DNA from: Phycisphaeraceae bacterium
Lineage (GTDB): Bacteria; Planctomycetota; Phycisphaerae; Phycisphaerales; UBA1924
DNA: 64,000 bases
Assembly: GCA_019454185.1 (NCBI GenBank)
Contig: CP075368.1
Location: 372,001-436,000 of the forward strand
Reading direction: 5' to 3'
Shown here piece after piece: positions 1 through 11,862 of this stretch (positions are counted from its first letter, which is position 1; each line of letters opens with the position of its first letter). The notes below the pieces were generated by a model. That model was given only the letters and a program-made list of their open reading frames with translations. It did not search any database and was not told where the DNA came from. The position numbers were made by a program, and so were the translations under genes.

Positions 1-41
1 CCGAACCGTCCGCGAGGTCACTCGGGATATTCCGCCCCCTC

Positions 42-518
42 TCACGCCGACCGACGCTTGCTCTGCTTCTGCATCTTCCGCAGCTTCGCCCCGCCCCGCT
101 TCGCCTCCGGCATCGAGCCCGCCTCGCGCCCGATGTACCGCACCGCCGCACGCGCGAGTAAACCCGATCGGGTCTCCCCCGTCGCCTTCGCGTGCCGATC
201 GATCGCGTCCAGCACCCGCTGCGGCATCGTGATCCCCACCCGCGCGATCTTCACACGCAAGGTCGACTCATCCACCGTCACGATCGCCCACGTTCCATCC
301 GCATAGTCCGGATCATCACGCAGGTCCTCAATCGCCGATGGCAGAGGCACCACGCCACCCTCTTCGATCAAGCCCTCCAGATGAAGCTCGATGGCCTCGC
401 GGATCATCGCGAGCGCATCATCAACGGTCTTGCCCGCAGAGACACATCCCGGCAGATCCGGCACGCTCACGCCGTAGTCGCTCTTCTTGTCCTTATGGAT
501 CACAACTGGGTAGTTCAT
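42..518 (-). CDS. hicB: HicB-family antitoxin
   Basis: Predicted antitoxin of a HicAB type II toxin-antitoxin pair, 158 aa. Residues 1-75 form the degenerate RNase-H-like HicB fold (MNYPVVIHKDKKSDYGVSVP, then DLPGC and the helix DDALAMIREAIELHLEG). Residues 95-140 look like a ribbon-helix-helix DNA-binding domain (VKIARVGITMPQRVLDAIDR), which in this family represses the operon. The start at 518 has GGAG 6 nt upstream and forms an ATGA overlap with the stop of the upstream toxin gene, so the two are translationally coupled. A start 12 nt further upstream (530) is possible but has no better ribosome site. The tail is basic (KLRKMQKQSKRRSA). Family assignment is firm; activity is inferred. Confidence 0.9.
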   Translation of the reverse strand: MNYPVVIHKDKKSDYGVSVPDLPGCVSAGKTVDDALAMIREAIELHLEGLIEEGGVVPLPSAIEDLRDDPDYADGTWAIVTVDESTLRVKIARVGITMPQRVLDAIDRHAKATGETRSGLLARAAVRYIGREAGSMPEAKRGGAKLRKMQKQSKRRSA

Positions 519-703
519 GGCTTGCTCCATCCGGCTTGCTTGGCGATGCTCCGCAGCGTTCCGGTCGGCAGATCCCGCTTCGGATGCGGCACCGTCACCA
601 GCCCCGGCTTCGTCGCGTGCCGGTACTGGTGGTGACTCCCCTTCGTGCGGGCAAGTACCCACCCGTCGGCAACCAACCTCCGGATAACCTCGCGGCTGTT
701 CAC
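515..703 (-). CDS. hicA: HicA-family mRNA interferase toxin
   Basis: Small dsRBD-fold toxin of 62 aa, the usual HicA length. It opens VNSREVIRRLVADGWVLART and carries the catalytic-histidine motif GSHHQY at residues 22-27, followed by VTVPHPKRDLPTGTLRSIAKQAG, which is the family signature. HicA proteins cleave mRNA without needing the ribosome. The toxin gene comes first and overlaps hicB by ATGA, the common hicA-hicB order. The start is GTG at 703; there is no Shine-Dalgarno, but TATAGT ends 6 nt before the start codon, so the transcript is probably leaderless. The reading frame stays open upstream, but nothing there resembles HicA. Confidence 0.88.
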   Translation of the reverse strand: MNSREVIRRLVADGWVLARTKGSHHQYRHATKPGLVTVPHPKRDLPTGTLRSIAKQAGWSKP

Positions 704-709
704 CCCAGC

Positions 710-718
710 ACTATAGCA
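710..718 (-). promoter_or_regulatory. extended -10 promoter of hicAB, probably leaderless
   Basis: On the minus strand the sequence TGC-TATAGT is an extended -10 element (TGn plus a 5/6 match to TATAAT). Only 6 nt separate it from the hicA GTG, so transcription should begin at or next to the start codon. No good -35 is seen (TTGTGT at 16 nt), as expected for an extended -10 promoter. Confidence 0.6.
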
Positions 719-848
719 TACCGTGTGCAGAACACAACGTCCTCGCGATTCCGCCCGACCTCTCTCCCGCCAAGAACGCGATGATCCAGCGCAACCAACG
801 TACAACACGCAGGTTACAAGAAAGGTCACCGATACCAAACAAAACCCA

Positions 849-877
849 TTGACACGGGCCTCGTCATAACGTACATT
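849..877 (+). promoter_or_regulatory. sigma-70-type promoter of the repeat-rich gene
   Basis: A perfect -35 TTGACA (849-854), a 17-nt spacer and TACATT (872-877, 4/6 match to TATAAT). The ATG of the next gene follows 10 nt after the hexamer and no Shine-Dalgarno is present, so the leader would be 0-4 nt. This is the best full -35/-10 promoter seen in the window. Confidence 0.65.
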
Positions 878-887
878 ACCCGTACCC

Positions 888-2312
888 ATGGTCGCACACG
901 CCGCGGCAACTCTTGATGATTCCTCTCTTGGTGGCTCCGCCGTGGGGGGCCAGAGCGGTGGCTCTGCACCTCCTCGTGCCACTCGCCCGATGGCGAGTGA
1001 TCCACCTCCCTCTGCCCCTCCGTCCCTTTGCCCCTCTGCCCCTTCCCCATCCCCCTCCTCCCTCATCCCCGCCCACCTCCACAGCCCCATCCTCTCCGCG
1101 CTCTGCCACCCCGGCTCATCGCTCTGCTCGGTCGCGCGCGACTTCCGCATCGCCGTCGACATCCTTGCGATGTGGCTCACCGAGCCCGACACGCGCGAAA
1201 AGATGCTCGCCATCGAGAAAGGCGGCTGCGCCCACACGCGCATGGCCGCCTCCGTCTCTCTCGCCTCCACCGTCGGCGTCCTGCAAACCATCATCGACGA
1301 CTACACCGAGACCCGCGCCCACGCCCGCGAACTCCGCGCTCAGCACGAACACCTCGCGCCCGGCGCGTCCCGCCACGACCCGCTCCCACCCTCGCACCTC
1401 AACGCCCACCCCGCTCGCTCGTTCCTCCCCGGCGAAGCGATCCTCGCCGACACATCGCTGCAAGCCCAGCGCCTCGAACTCCGCAGAGCCGAGGGCGCAC
1501 GCCGCGCCTGCCACCACCTCTACCGCCTCTCCCGCATCCTCCCCATCGACGACTCCATCCTCGCCGTCGCGCACGCAAACTCTGTTCGGGTGCCACACGA
1601 TGCTCGGATGCCACAGGATGTCGGGGTGCCACAGATTGCTGGGGTGCCACTGGTTCCCGCCGAGCCCAACGAGGCGGAACCAGTGCTCCGGCCACAGGTT
1701 GTTCCGGTGCCACAGGTTGTTCCGGTGCCACTGGATGATGGGGTGCCACTGGTTCCCGCCGAGCCCAACGAGGCGGAACCAGTGCTCCGGCCACAGGTTG
1801 TTCCGGTGCCACAGGTTGTTCCGGTGCCACTGGATGATGGGGTGCCACTGGTTCCCGCCAAGCCCAGCGAAGCGGAACCAGTGCTCCAGCCACAGGTTGT
1901 TCCGGTGCCACATGATGTTCGGGTGCCACTGGTTCCCGCCGAGCCCAGCGAGACGGAACCAGTGCTCCAGGCCGAGGCATCCGACTCGAACCGAGCCGCA
2001 AACGTCAGCGAGCGGACCCCAGCCCCTCCATCCCTTTGCCCCCCAGCCCCTTCCGCATCCCCTTCATCTTCTCCTCCGTGGTCCTCCGTGGCCCCTCGCC
2101 GAGGCGAGTCTGCGATCAGTGGTGAACCTCTTCCTCCGCGCCACTCGGCGCTCTCTGAGACCTCTGCGTTCTCTTCGCGTTCGATATTGCCCACTTCTCC
2201 ACGCCCCTCCCTAGTGAAGCACTGCCGGGCTTGCGCTCGGGGCTCCATTCAAGCCAACCCACTCGCTCACAGTCGCGGCTCTATCTGCGTGGCCGATGCG
2301 TCGACGCGGTGA
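888..2312 (+). CDS. repeat-containing Pro/Val-rich hypothetical protein
   Basis: Protein of 474 aa; I do not recognise a named family. Residues 1-65 are low-complexity Ser/Pro. Residues 72-225 look like a genuine globular part (SLCSVARDFRIAVDILAMWL, then MLAIEKGGCAHTRMAASVSL) that could include a helix-turn-helix, with Ala/Arg-rich helices after it. Residues 234-360 are built of hexads VPxxxx (RVPHDA, GVPQIA, VPVPQV) from the DNA repeat at 1587-1970. The Ser/Pro-rich tail (ending near residue 475) derives from low-complexity DNA. The strong promoter just upstream supports transcription. The 3' end overlaps the convergent transporter pseudogene by 32 bp. The N-terminal half is probably real coding; the C-terminal half may be repeat DNA that happens to stay open. 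Confidence 0.5.
   Translation: MVAHAAATLDDSSLGGSAVGGQSGGSAPPRATRPMASDPPPSAPPSLCPSAPSPSPSSLIPAHLHSPILSALCHPGSSLCSVARDFRIAVDILAMWLTEPDTREKMLAIEKGGCAHTRMAASVSLASTVGVLQTIIDDYTETRAHARELRAQHEHLAPGASRHDPLPPSHLNAHPARSFLPGEAILADTSLQAQRLELRRAEGARRACHHLYRLSRILPIDDSILAVAHANSVRVPHDARMPQDVGVPQIAGVPLVPAEPNEAEPVLRPQVVPVPQVVPVPLDDGVPLVPAEPNEAEPVLRPQVVPVPQVVPVPLDDGVPLVPAKPSEAEPVLQPQVVPVPHDVRVPLVPAEPSETEPVLQAEASDSNRAANVSERTPAPPSLCPPAPSASPSSSPPWSSVAPRRGESAISGEPLPPRHSALSETSAFSSRSILPTSPRPSLVKHCRACARGSIQANPLAHSRGSICVADASTR
1587..1970 (+). repeat. 99-bp tandem repeat with internal palindrome and 18-bp sub-repeat
   Basis: The sequence CTGGTTCCCGCCGAGCCCA recurs with starts at about 1650, 1749, 1848 and 1929 (spacing 99, 99 and 81 bp). 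Each copy holds an imperfect inverted repeat: TGGTTCCCGCC, an 11-nt loop, then GGCGGAACCA. Between copies run 18-bp units of the type GGTGCCACAGGTTGTTCC; the 81-bp interval has lost exactly one such unit. The array is a multiple of 3 and lacks stop codons in all six frames. Confidence 0.9.
2020..2190 (+). repeat. interspersed low-complexity repeat segment
   Basis: About 50 bp starting at 2020 (CCCCTCCATCCCTTTGCCCC) resembles, at roughly 42 of 50 positions, the stretch starting at 1012 (CCCCTCCGTCCCTTTGCCCC) on the same strand. It is followed by degenerate short units (CTCCGTGGTCCTCCGTGG, then CCTCTGCGTTCTCTTCGCG) of a kind often scattered in bacterial genomes. Both copies lie inside the gene that begins at 888. 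Confidence 0.55.
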
Positions 2313-3406
2313 TCCCGCGCCACAATCCCGGCTTGCGGTCGTAGCCCGGCTGGCCGGGCTCGATGCCATCGACTTCGGGCGTGCGCCAGATGAGCATGAC
2401 GAGAGCCGCGACGATGAGTGCTGCGGACACAATCGCGAGCCCGAGCTGCGTCGCGGATCCCGTGTGTATCCACTCGGGGCGCACGGATTTCAGCGCGTGC
2501 TCCGCGCTGTGGCCCGCCGCGGAAGCGACCCACGTGCCGACGGGCATGAGCCCGAGCGCGATGCTGTTGACGACGGCGGAGACGCGCCCGCGCATCTCCT
2601 CTGAAACCAGGTGCTGGATGGCCACATTGCAGGCGTTGAAGCCCCACATCCAGAAGATCCCGATGATGAACATGACGGGGTAGGCGTAGGTCTCGACGTT
2701 GATGAGCGAGAAGGTGAGGATCGAGAGCCCGGCACCGAGGATGCTGAGCGGGATGAAGTGGTGCATGGGGTACCACTTCGGGATGAGTTTCATCGCGAAG
2801 CCCCCGACGACCGCGCCGCACCCCATGAGCGCGAGCAGCAGGCCGAAGACATCTTCCTGCCTGGCGTACACCTCCGAGACCATCAGCGGCATGAGCTGCA
2901 TGATGGGCGTCGCGAGAACAGCAAAGATCACGATCGCGACGAGCGCGGCCCGCGGCCCCTTGCGTCGCCACGTCCACGAAAGGGCCTCGGCGGTGCGTTT
3001 CCAGGCGATGCCGGGCTTCTTCCACGCGCCGCGGAGAGCGGCGGGGGCGGGCGCATCGGGCGTCGTCAGGACCGCGAGCAGCACGCCGATGAACGTGATG
3101 GCGTTGAAGAGAAGAAGCGCGGAGACGCCCCGACTGATGGATGCGGTGCTCTCGGTTGCGGCGGGGGCTGCTGGTCCCAGGGCGTCCGCCGCGACGATCG
3201 CGGTGCCGGCCAGCGCGACCGGGGCCGAGCCCTGGAAGGCCTTCATGATCAGGCCGCCGGTGGCGGGGCCGATGACGCGTGCGGCATTGAAGGAGATGCC
3301 GTTGAGGGTGATGGCCTTCGAGAGATCCTCGCGGGGGACCAGACGCGGCGTGAGCACCTGCCACGCCGGCATGTTGAAGGCAACAGCGATGCCGTGCGCG
3401 AGAGCA

Positions 3407-4368
3407 TTTTGCGCCATGTGTTCCAAGTGTTTCCATTGTGGAGACTTGCGCGATCTGATGGCTCATGCCATGCTCGGTCCCACTGGTGGAGCTGCCAGAC
3501 AGGAGACCGAGCATGGACAACGCGAGTTGGAGGGTGTTGGCGGCGAGCGTGCGGAAGCTGGATCGGAGCCCGCGTGGCGGTCGCTTCACCTTCACCGATG
3601 CGGACATCGTGCTGACCTTTCTCTGGGCCGTCTTGCACCGACGACCCACCTCCTGGGCGTGCCGACGCGATGCATGGCCGTTGTGGCGGCGTGGTCGATT
3701 GCCCTCGCCAAGCAGGATGAGCCGGCGGCTGAGAACCACCAGCGTCCAGGCGTTACTTGCCGCGGCGGAGGCGGAGAATCTGGTCTCTGCATCGGGAGCG
3801 TTGGTGCTGGCTCTTGACGGCAAGGCCCTGCGCGTCGCCTCGCACTCCGGAGACCGGACCGCGACCTTCGGCGCATGGGGACTGCGCGGCTACAAGCTCC
3901 ATGCGATCTGCGATCTCGCGGGCTCGATCGTCTCCTGGCGTCTCACGCCCATGCACTGCCATGAAGCAGTGATGGCCAAGCGGATGATGCGAGACATGGA
4001 GTTGAACGGGTATGTGCTGGCCGACTCGAACTACGACAGCGTGAAGCTCTATGAACTCTGCGCGTGCAAGGGCGGACAACTGGTGGTTCCGCGGAAGGAC
4101 TGCCGCGTGGGTCGCGGCGTGCGGCGGTCCGGAACGCATCCGGACCGCCGTCGAGCCATCGACATGCTGGAGCAGAGCATGACGGGCTTCGGCAGGGGCC
4201 TGCTGTCACTCCGGCGCGTGATCGAGCGTGTGTTTGCACGCCTGGAAATGACCCACCATGTGGGGCTTATCCCGCCGCACGTGCGCGGCATCGAGCGAGT
4301 CCGTCGATGGATCCAAGCCATCATCATCCTTGATCGACACACACAGGCAATGAAGCGATGACGCAAAA
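3407..4368 (+). mobile_element. 962-bp insertion sequence with DDE transposase
   Basis: The element lies exactly in the gap between the two transporter halves. Its ends are imperfect inverted repeats: TTTTGCGCCATGTGTTC at 3407 and, read inward from 4368, TTTTGCGTCATCGCTTC (13 of 17 identical). One transposase gene fills it, and that gene's stop lies inside the right terminal repeat. The flanks share ATGCTC and CGCG words, but no exact target duplication can be defined. Confidence 0.85.
3513..4361 (+). CDS. IS4/IS5-superfamily DDE transposase
   Basis: RNase-H-fold transposase of 282 aa. The probable catalytic triad is D102 (LALDGKALR), D171 (LADSNYDS) and E238 in LRRVIERVFARLE, whose R-x3-E-x6 spacing is typical of the IS4/IS5 type. 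The N-terminal region (FTFTDADIVLTFLWAVLHRR, then LPSPSRMSRRLR) is the DNA-binding part seen in planctomycete relatives. The start at 3513 is chosen for GGAG 7 nt upstream; an in-frame ATG at 3465 lacks an SD. The frame is uninterrupted and the triad is intact, so the element may still be mobile. Exact IS family is not certain. Confidence 0.85.
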   Translation: MDNASWRVLAASVRKLDRSPRGGRFTFTDADIVLTFLWAVLHRRPTSWACRRDAWPLWRRGRLPSPSRMSRRLRTTSVQALLAAAEAENLVSASGALVLALDGKALRVASHSGDRTATFGAWGLRGYKLHAICDLAGSIVSWRLTPMHCHEAVMAKRMMRDMELNGYVLADSNYDSVKLYELCACKGGQLVVPRKDCRVGRGVRRSGTHPDRRRAIDMLEQSMTGFGRGLLSLRRVIERVFARLEMTHHVGLIPPHVRGIERVRRWIQAIIILDRHTQAMKR

Positions 4369-4940
4369 AGCTCGCGAGCATGAGGAGCAGCAGCACCCGG
4401 GGCGTCGCGAAGCCGAAGTACGCGGCAGCGGCCATCGCGAGGGCGATGAGCATCATGCAGACCTGCGTGACGACGATCAGGGTCTTGCGATTGACGCTGT
4501 CGGCGACAAGGCCGCCGAACATGCCGAGGATGAGCGTCGGGCCGAGCTGCGCGGCGGCGAGGTACCCCATCCACGCCTCGGACTTGGTCTGCTGCGAGAC
4601 GATCCAGCGGATGGCGACGAACTCGAACCAGCTGCCGAGGTAGGAGCCGAAGGCCGCGATGAAGATGGTGCGGTAGTGGGCGTGGCGGAGTACGCCAAGA
4701 CGAGAGGGACGGGACGGCGCGGGCGCGACGGGGGCGATCTGTTCGAGTTGTGTCGGATCGGGCAGGAGGGAGCCGGGCGGAGCGGGGGCTATAGCGCCGG
4801 CACCGTCTGGTGATGAATCGTGCGTGAGCGCGGGCTCTTCGGGTTGTTGGTGGTCGCGTCCGTGCATCGTCGTTGCACCGTCCGTTCTCGGAGCGGGCGA
4901 AGGGCGATGCTATGCGTGGGAAGCGGTGTGCAGCGGGAGA

Positions 4941-5549
4941 TCAGCCGCCGAGGACGTCCTTGGCGCGGGCGCGGAGGCGGGATGCGCCGGGGCCGTCGAG
5001 GGTGTCGCGCATGTGCCGGAGCTGTGTGGCGATGGAGGCGTCGACGAGTTGGTCGCCGATGCGGAACTTGACGCCGCCGATCATGGCGCCGTCGGTGTAG
5101 GGATGGAGGACGATGTCCTTGCCGAGCGAGGAGGCGAGCTTGTTCTTGATGGCGGAGAGGCCTTCGGAGGTGAGGGGCTCTGCGGTGAAGACATCGACCT
5201 CGATGCGCCCGAATTTCTCTTGTGCGAGAGCGTCGAATGAGGCGACGATGGCGGGGAGGTGCGAGAGGCGGCCCTTGTCGTTGAGGACCCTGAGGAAGTT
5301 GACGACGAGCGGATCTGCACGGTTGCCGAAGATTCGCTGGAGAGACTCGGAACGCTGGCCGGCGGGGACGACGCGTGAGGCGAGGAACTCGTTGAAGCGG
5401 GCGTCCTGACGGGCGAGTTCGAGGATGTCTTCGAGTTGACCGAGGACGGTCTCGATGGCTCCGCGGCCGCCTGTTGCATCGACGAGATCGAAGAGCGAGC
5501 GTGCGTAAGTGCGTGCGAGTGCGTCGGGCTGTGACTCGATGAGGGGCAT
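4941..5549 (-). CDS. atpH: ATP synthase F1 delta subunit
   Basis: Delta subunit (202 aa), which links the top of the F1 head to the b-subunit stalk. It has the OSCP/delta pattern: N-terminal ALARTYARSLFDLVDATGG, a central LRVLNDKGRLSHLPAIVASF, and the C-terminal GGVKFRIGDQLVDASIATQL signature. Start at 5549 (MPLIESQ). It follows atpF by 67 bp and is the last gene of the leftward alaS-atp block. In most bacteria atpA follows here, but in this window a disrupted transporter follows instead, so the F1 catalytic genes must lie elsewhere. Confidence 0.93.
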   Translation of the reverse strand: MPLIESQPDALARTYARSLFDLVDATGGRGAIETVLGQLEDILELARQDARFNEFLASRVVPAGQRSESLQRIFGNRADPLVVNFLRVLNDKGRLSHLPAIVASFDALAQEKFGRIEVDVFTAEPLTSEGLSAIKNKLASSLGKDIVLHPYTDGAMIGGVKFRIGDQLVDASIATQLRHMRDTLDGPGASRLRARAKDVLGG

Positions 5550-5616
5550 GGAGGGCTCCGTCGGACTTGAAACGACCAAGACTTGTCGGCATGGAGAGCC
5601 GACCCACCCGAGGCGA

Positions 5617-6249
5617 TCAGTTGCGGCTCTTGCCGAGTTCGGCGAGCGATTCGTCGACGAGTCGCTGGTTGTCGGAGACGCCGAGTTCACGGCGGAGGAT
5701 CTTGCCGGCGATGGTTGTCGCGAGGGCGGTGGACTCGGCGTAAATCTCGGAGAGTGCGGAGCGCTTGGCGGCGTCGATGTCGCGCATGGCCTTCTCGCGC
5801 ATGGCTCCGAGTTCGGCGTCGGCCTTCGCCTTGAGTTCGTTGGCGAGTGTCTGCTGCTGCAGGCGTGCCTGCTCGATCATCTTGTTGGCCTCGGCGCGGG
5901 CCTCGGCGAGGTTCTGCTGGTACTGCTCGAGGGCTTCCTTGGCCTGCTTGCGGGCGTCTTCGGCGTTCTGGATCTCGGCGCGGATCTTGGCTTCGCGATC
6001 GGCGAGGCCCTTGGTGATCTTGGGCCAGACCTGGGTGGAGAGGATGAAGAGGACGATCGCGAAAACGATGACTGTGGCGAGGGCGGGCGCCATGGCCTGC
6101 TTGACGGTCGGTACGGGGCCGACGGTCTCGTGGCCGTGGTCGCCGGCGTGCGAGGTATCCGGCGCGGCGTGTGCAACGCTGCCGGAGAGGGCCATGGGGG
6201 TGAAGGCGAGGAGCGTGAGAGCGACGAGGATACGGAACAGGCGCGTCAT
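5617..6249 (-). CDS. atpF: ATP synthase F0 b subunit
   Basis: Peripheral-stalk subunit, 210 aa. An N-terminal segment (MTRLFRILVALTLLAFTPMA, ending VAHAAP) looks like a cleavable signal peptide, an extension not found in the classical E. coli b subunit. Residues 47-75 are the membrane anchor (PALATVIVFAIVLFILSTQV), followed by WPKITKGLADREAKIRAEIQ and a long Ala/Glu/Lys coiled coil typical of b. It lies between atpE (109 bp upstream) and atpH. Confidence 0.93.
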   Translation of the reverse strand: MTRLFRILVALTLLAFTPMALSGSVAHAAPDTSHAGDHGHETVGPVPTVKQAMAPALATVIVFAIVLFILSTQVWPKITKGLADREAKIRAEIQNAEDARKQAKEALEQYQQNLAEARAEANKMIEQARLQQQTLANELKAKADAELGAMREKAMRDIDAAKRSALSEIYAESTALATTIAGKILRRELGVSDNQRLVDESLAELGKSRN

Positions 6250-6358
6250 CGGAGGGATCTCCGTGGGGTGATCGATCGATAGAGCTCCCCGGATGGGGAG
6301 AGGAAGCCGCGGCGGCGTCTTTCGAGGCCGCCACGGTGGTATGCGGACGGTGAGACGA

Positions 6359-7726
<1,368 letters not shown>

Positions 7727-7730
<4 letters not shown>

Positions 7731-8167
7731 CGGGCGGAGTCCTCGGTGCCTGCGGCGTGTGCGGCACGTTTGAGGGCGGAGTATGAGACGATGGTTTCGA
7801 CGGCGAGGATGGTGAGCGAGCAGGCGAGGAAGGTTCCCCAGTAGGGTGCCTTCTGCATGGGGAGCGCGAGGAAGAGGCCGAGCGCGAATGCCAGAGAGCC
7901 GAGCATGCGAGCGGAGGAACTGAGGACGAGGACGAACGACCACTTGGCGGCGTTGCGGCGGGGGAGGAATGCCATGGCACCGACCCAAGCGAGTGCGGCG
8001 AGCAGGGCGATTCCCGCTCCGATGGTGGCGGCCTGCCCGGCTTCGGCGGAGCGCATCCACCAGAAGGCGGCGAGGCCTGAGCCGACAACGATGCCTGGCG
8101 CGAGCGCGCCGGCGGCGAGGGTCGGAACGGGGAGCCGGATTGCGGGTTGGGCAACCATCGACGTCAT
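7727..8167 (-). CDS. ATP synthase I-like membrane protein
   Basis: Protein of 146 aa with four predicted membrane segments (for example ALAPGIVVGSGLAAFWWM, AATIGAGIALLAALAWVGAM and WGTFLACSLTILAVETIVSY). Position, directly upstream of atpB with a 4-bp overlap, and topology match the AtpI family, which helps assemble the c-ring. Sequence similarity is too weak by eye to be certain, so the call rests largely on position. The C-terminal tail is short and cytoplasmic-looking (LKRAAHAAGTEDSAR). Confidence 0.7.
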
Positions 8168-8300
8168 GCTGGGGAGTCCGAGTCCTGAACGCTGACCGGG
8201 CGACCTACGAGGGCCGTTCCGGGGGGCGAAACAATAGCGAAGGGACCCACGTCCGGCGAGTGTTCACATGCTCGGATTTGACGATCCTTGCCGGAATGTG

Positions 8301-8681
8301 TCAGGGGCGTCGGTTCTGGTCGCCTCTGGACAACTTCATCCCTTCGCGGATGAATCGGTACATGGCGACGACGATGCCGATGCCGGCACCGATGAGGAGC
8401 CAGCGCGGGGCGGTTTTGAACCACCAATCGATGGCCCATCCGAGGGCAGCGCATCCGACGACGCCGTAGACGAAGTCCATGCCGATGGCAAAGACACGCC
8501 CGAATTGCATCGCCGACGATCTGGGGATCGGGGTGCCGGGGCGTGAGGGCTGGGAGGGGCCGGGGCGTTTCAGGACATCGGGCAGGGGGGGCGGAGCGAG
8601 GGTGTCGGGGTCGATCGGGGGATCGCCATCCGCTTCGAAGTCCTTTGCGGGGCTTTGGTTGTGATCGGGATCGCGGGGCAT
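8301..8681 (-). CDS. AtpZ/AtpI-type F0F1-associated protein
   Basis: Protein of 126 aa. The N-terminal 58 residues are Pro/Asp-rich and probably disordered. Residues 60-115 hold two helices (DFVYGVVGCAALGWAIDWWF and RWLLIGAGIGIVVAMYRFIR) with the GWAIDWWF pattern of the putative F0F1-ATPase gene-1 (AtpZ) family. It starts 8 nt after alaS ends and heads the atp genes, the usual place for atpZ or atpQ. The family is thought to help F0 assembly or ion supply. Confidence 0.75.
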   Translation of the reverse strand: MPRDPDHNQSPAKDFEADGDPPIDPDTLAPPPLPDVLKRPGPSQPSRPGTPIPRSSAMQFGRVFAIGMDFVYGVVGCAALGWAIDWWFKTAPRWLLIGAGIGIVVAMYRFIREGMKLSRGDQNRRP

Positions 8682-8689
8682 GGGGGCTT

Positions 8690-11611
<2,922 letters not shown>

Positions 11612-11653
11612 GGGAGGTGGGTCCTGGCACTGGTCTTGGGGATTGTGAAGGTT

Positions 11654-11669
11654 ACGGGCGCGAGCCCGT
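11654..11669 (-). other. small hairpin in the alaS-sthA intergenic region
   Basis: ACGGGC-GCGA-GCCCGT forms a 6-bp GC stem with a 4-nt loop about 43 nt upstream of alaS. There is no U-tract, and no T-box features are visible. The rest of the 250-bp gap between the divergent alaS and sthA genes shows nothing recognisable. Confidence 0.35.
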
Positions 11670-11862
11670 GAGTGGTGCGATGGTAGGTGATTGGGTGGGG
11701 ATGTGGGTGCTTTGGTTCCGACCGGGGGCGCATCTGGCCGATAACCTGTGCGCGGGCGTGCATGAGCCGCGGGGCGGAGGTGTGCGTCCTGGTGTCCGCT
11801 GTGGTGCGGCGCACGGGTAAGAGTTCGGGCGGATGATCGAGAGACGAAGGGGCTTTGAGGTG

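Larger units (their letters stand above)
2281..4867 (-). pseudogene. MFS transporter (EntS/DUF894-like) split by an insertion sequence
   Basis: Major facilitator efflux-type transporter broken in two. The 5' part (4867 down to about 4369) encodes MHGRDHQQPEEP, then the transmembrane run HYRTIFIAAFGSYLGSWFEF, the MFS motif GGLVADSVNRK, and stops in VLLLLMLAS. The 3' part (3406 down to 2281) resumes at ALAHGIAVAFNMPAWQVLTP and continues through about eight membrane helices to STHRPRR. The family's usual FNxPAWQ and PRLVPREDL motifs are intact, so removing the element would restore a transporter of roughly 540 aa. As it stands neither half should be functional. No premature stop or frameshift is evident outside the insertion, suggesting a recent event. 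Confidence 0.9.

Noticed and set aside
1587..1970. CRISPR-like array
   Set aside because: Repeats are spaced 99/99/81 bp but the intervening sequence is itself repetitive 18-bp units, not unique spacers, and no cas gene is near.
3395..4380. Target-site duplication of the insertion sequence
   Set aside because: Flanks share ATGCTC and CGCG words, but no exact direct repeat of any length adjoins both ends.
11654..11669. alaS T-box or terminator
   Set aside because: A 6-bp hairpin with no U-tract and no specifier or antiterminator features; too simple for a T-box.
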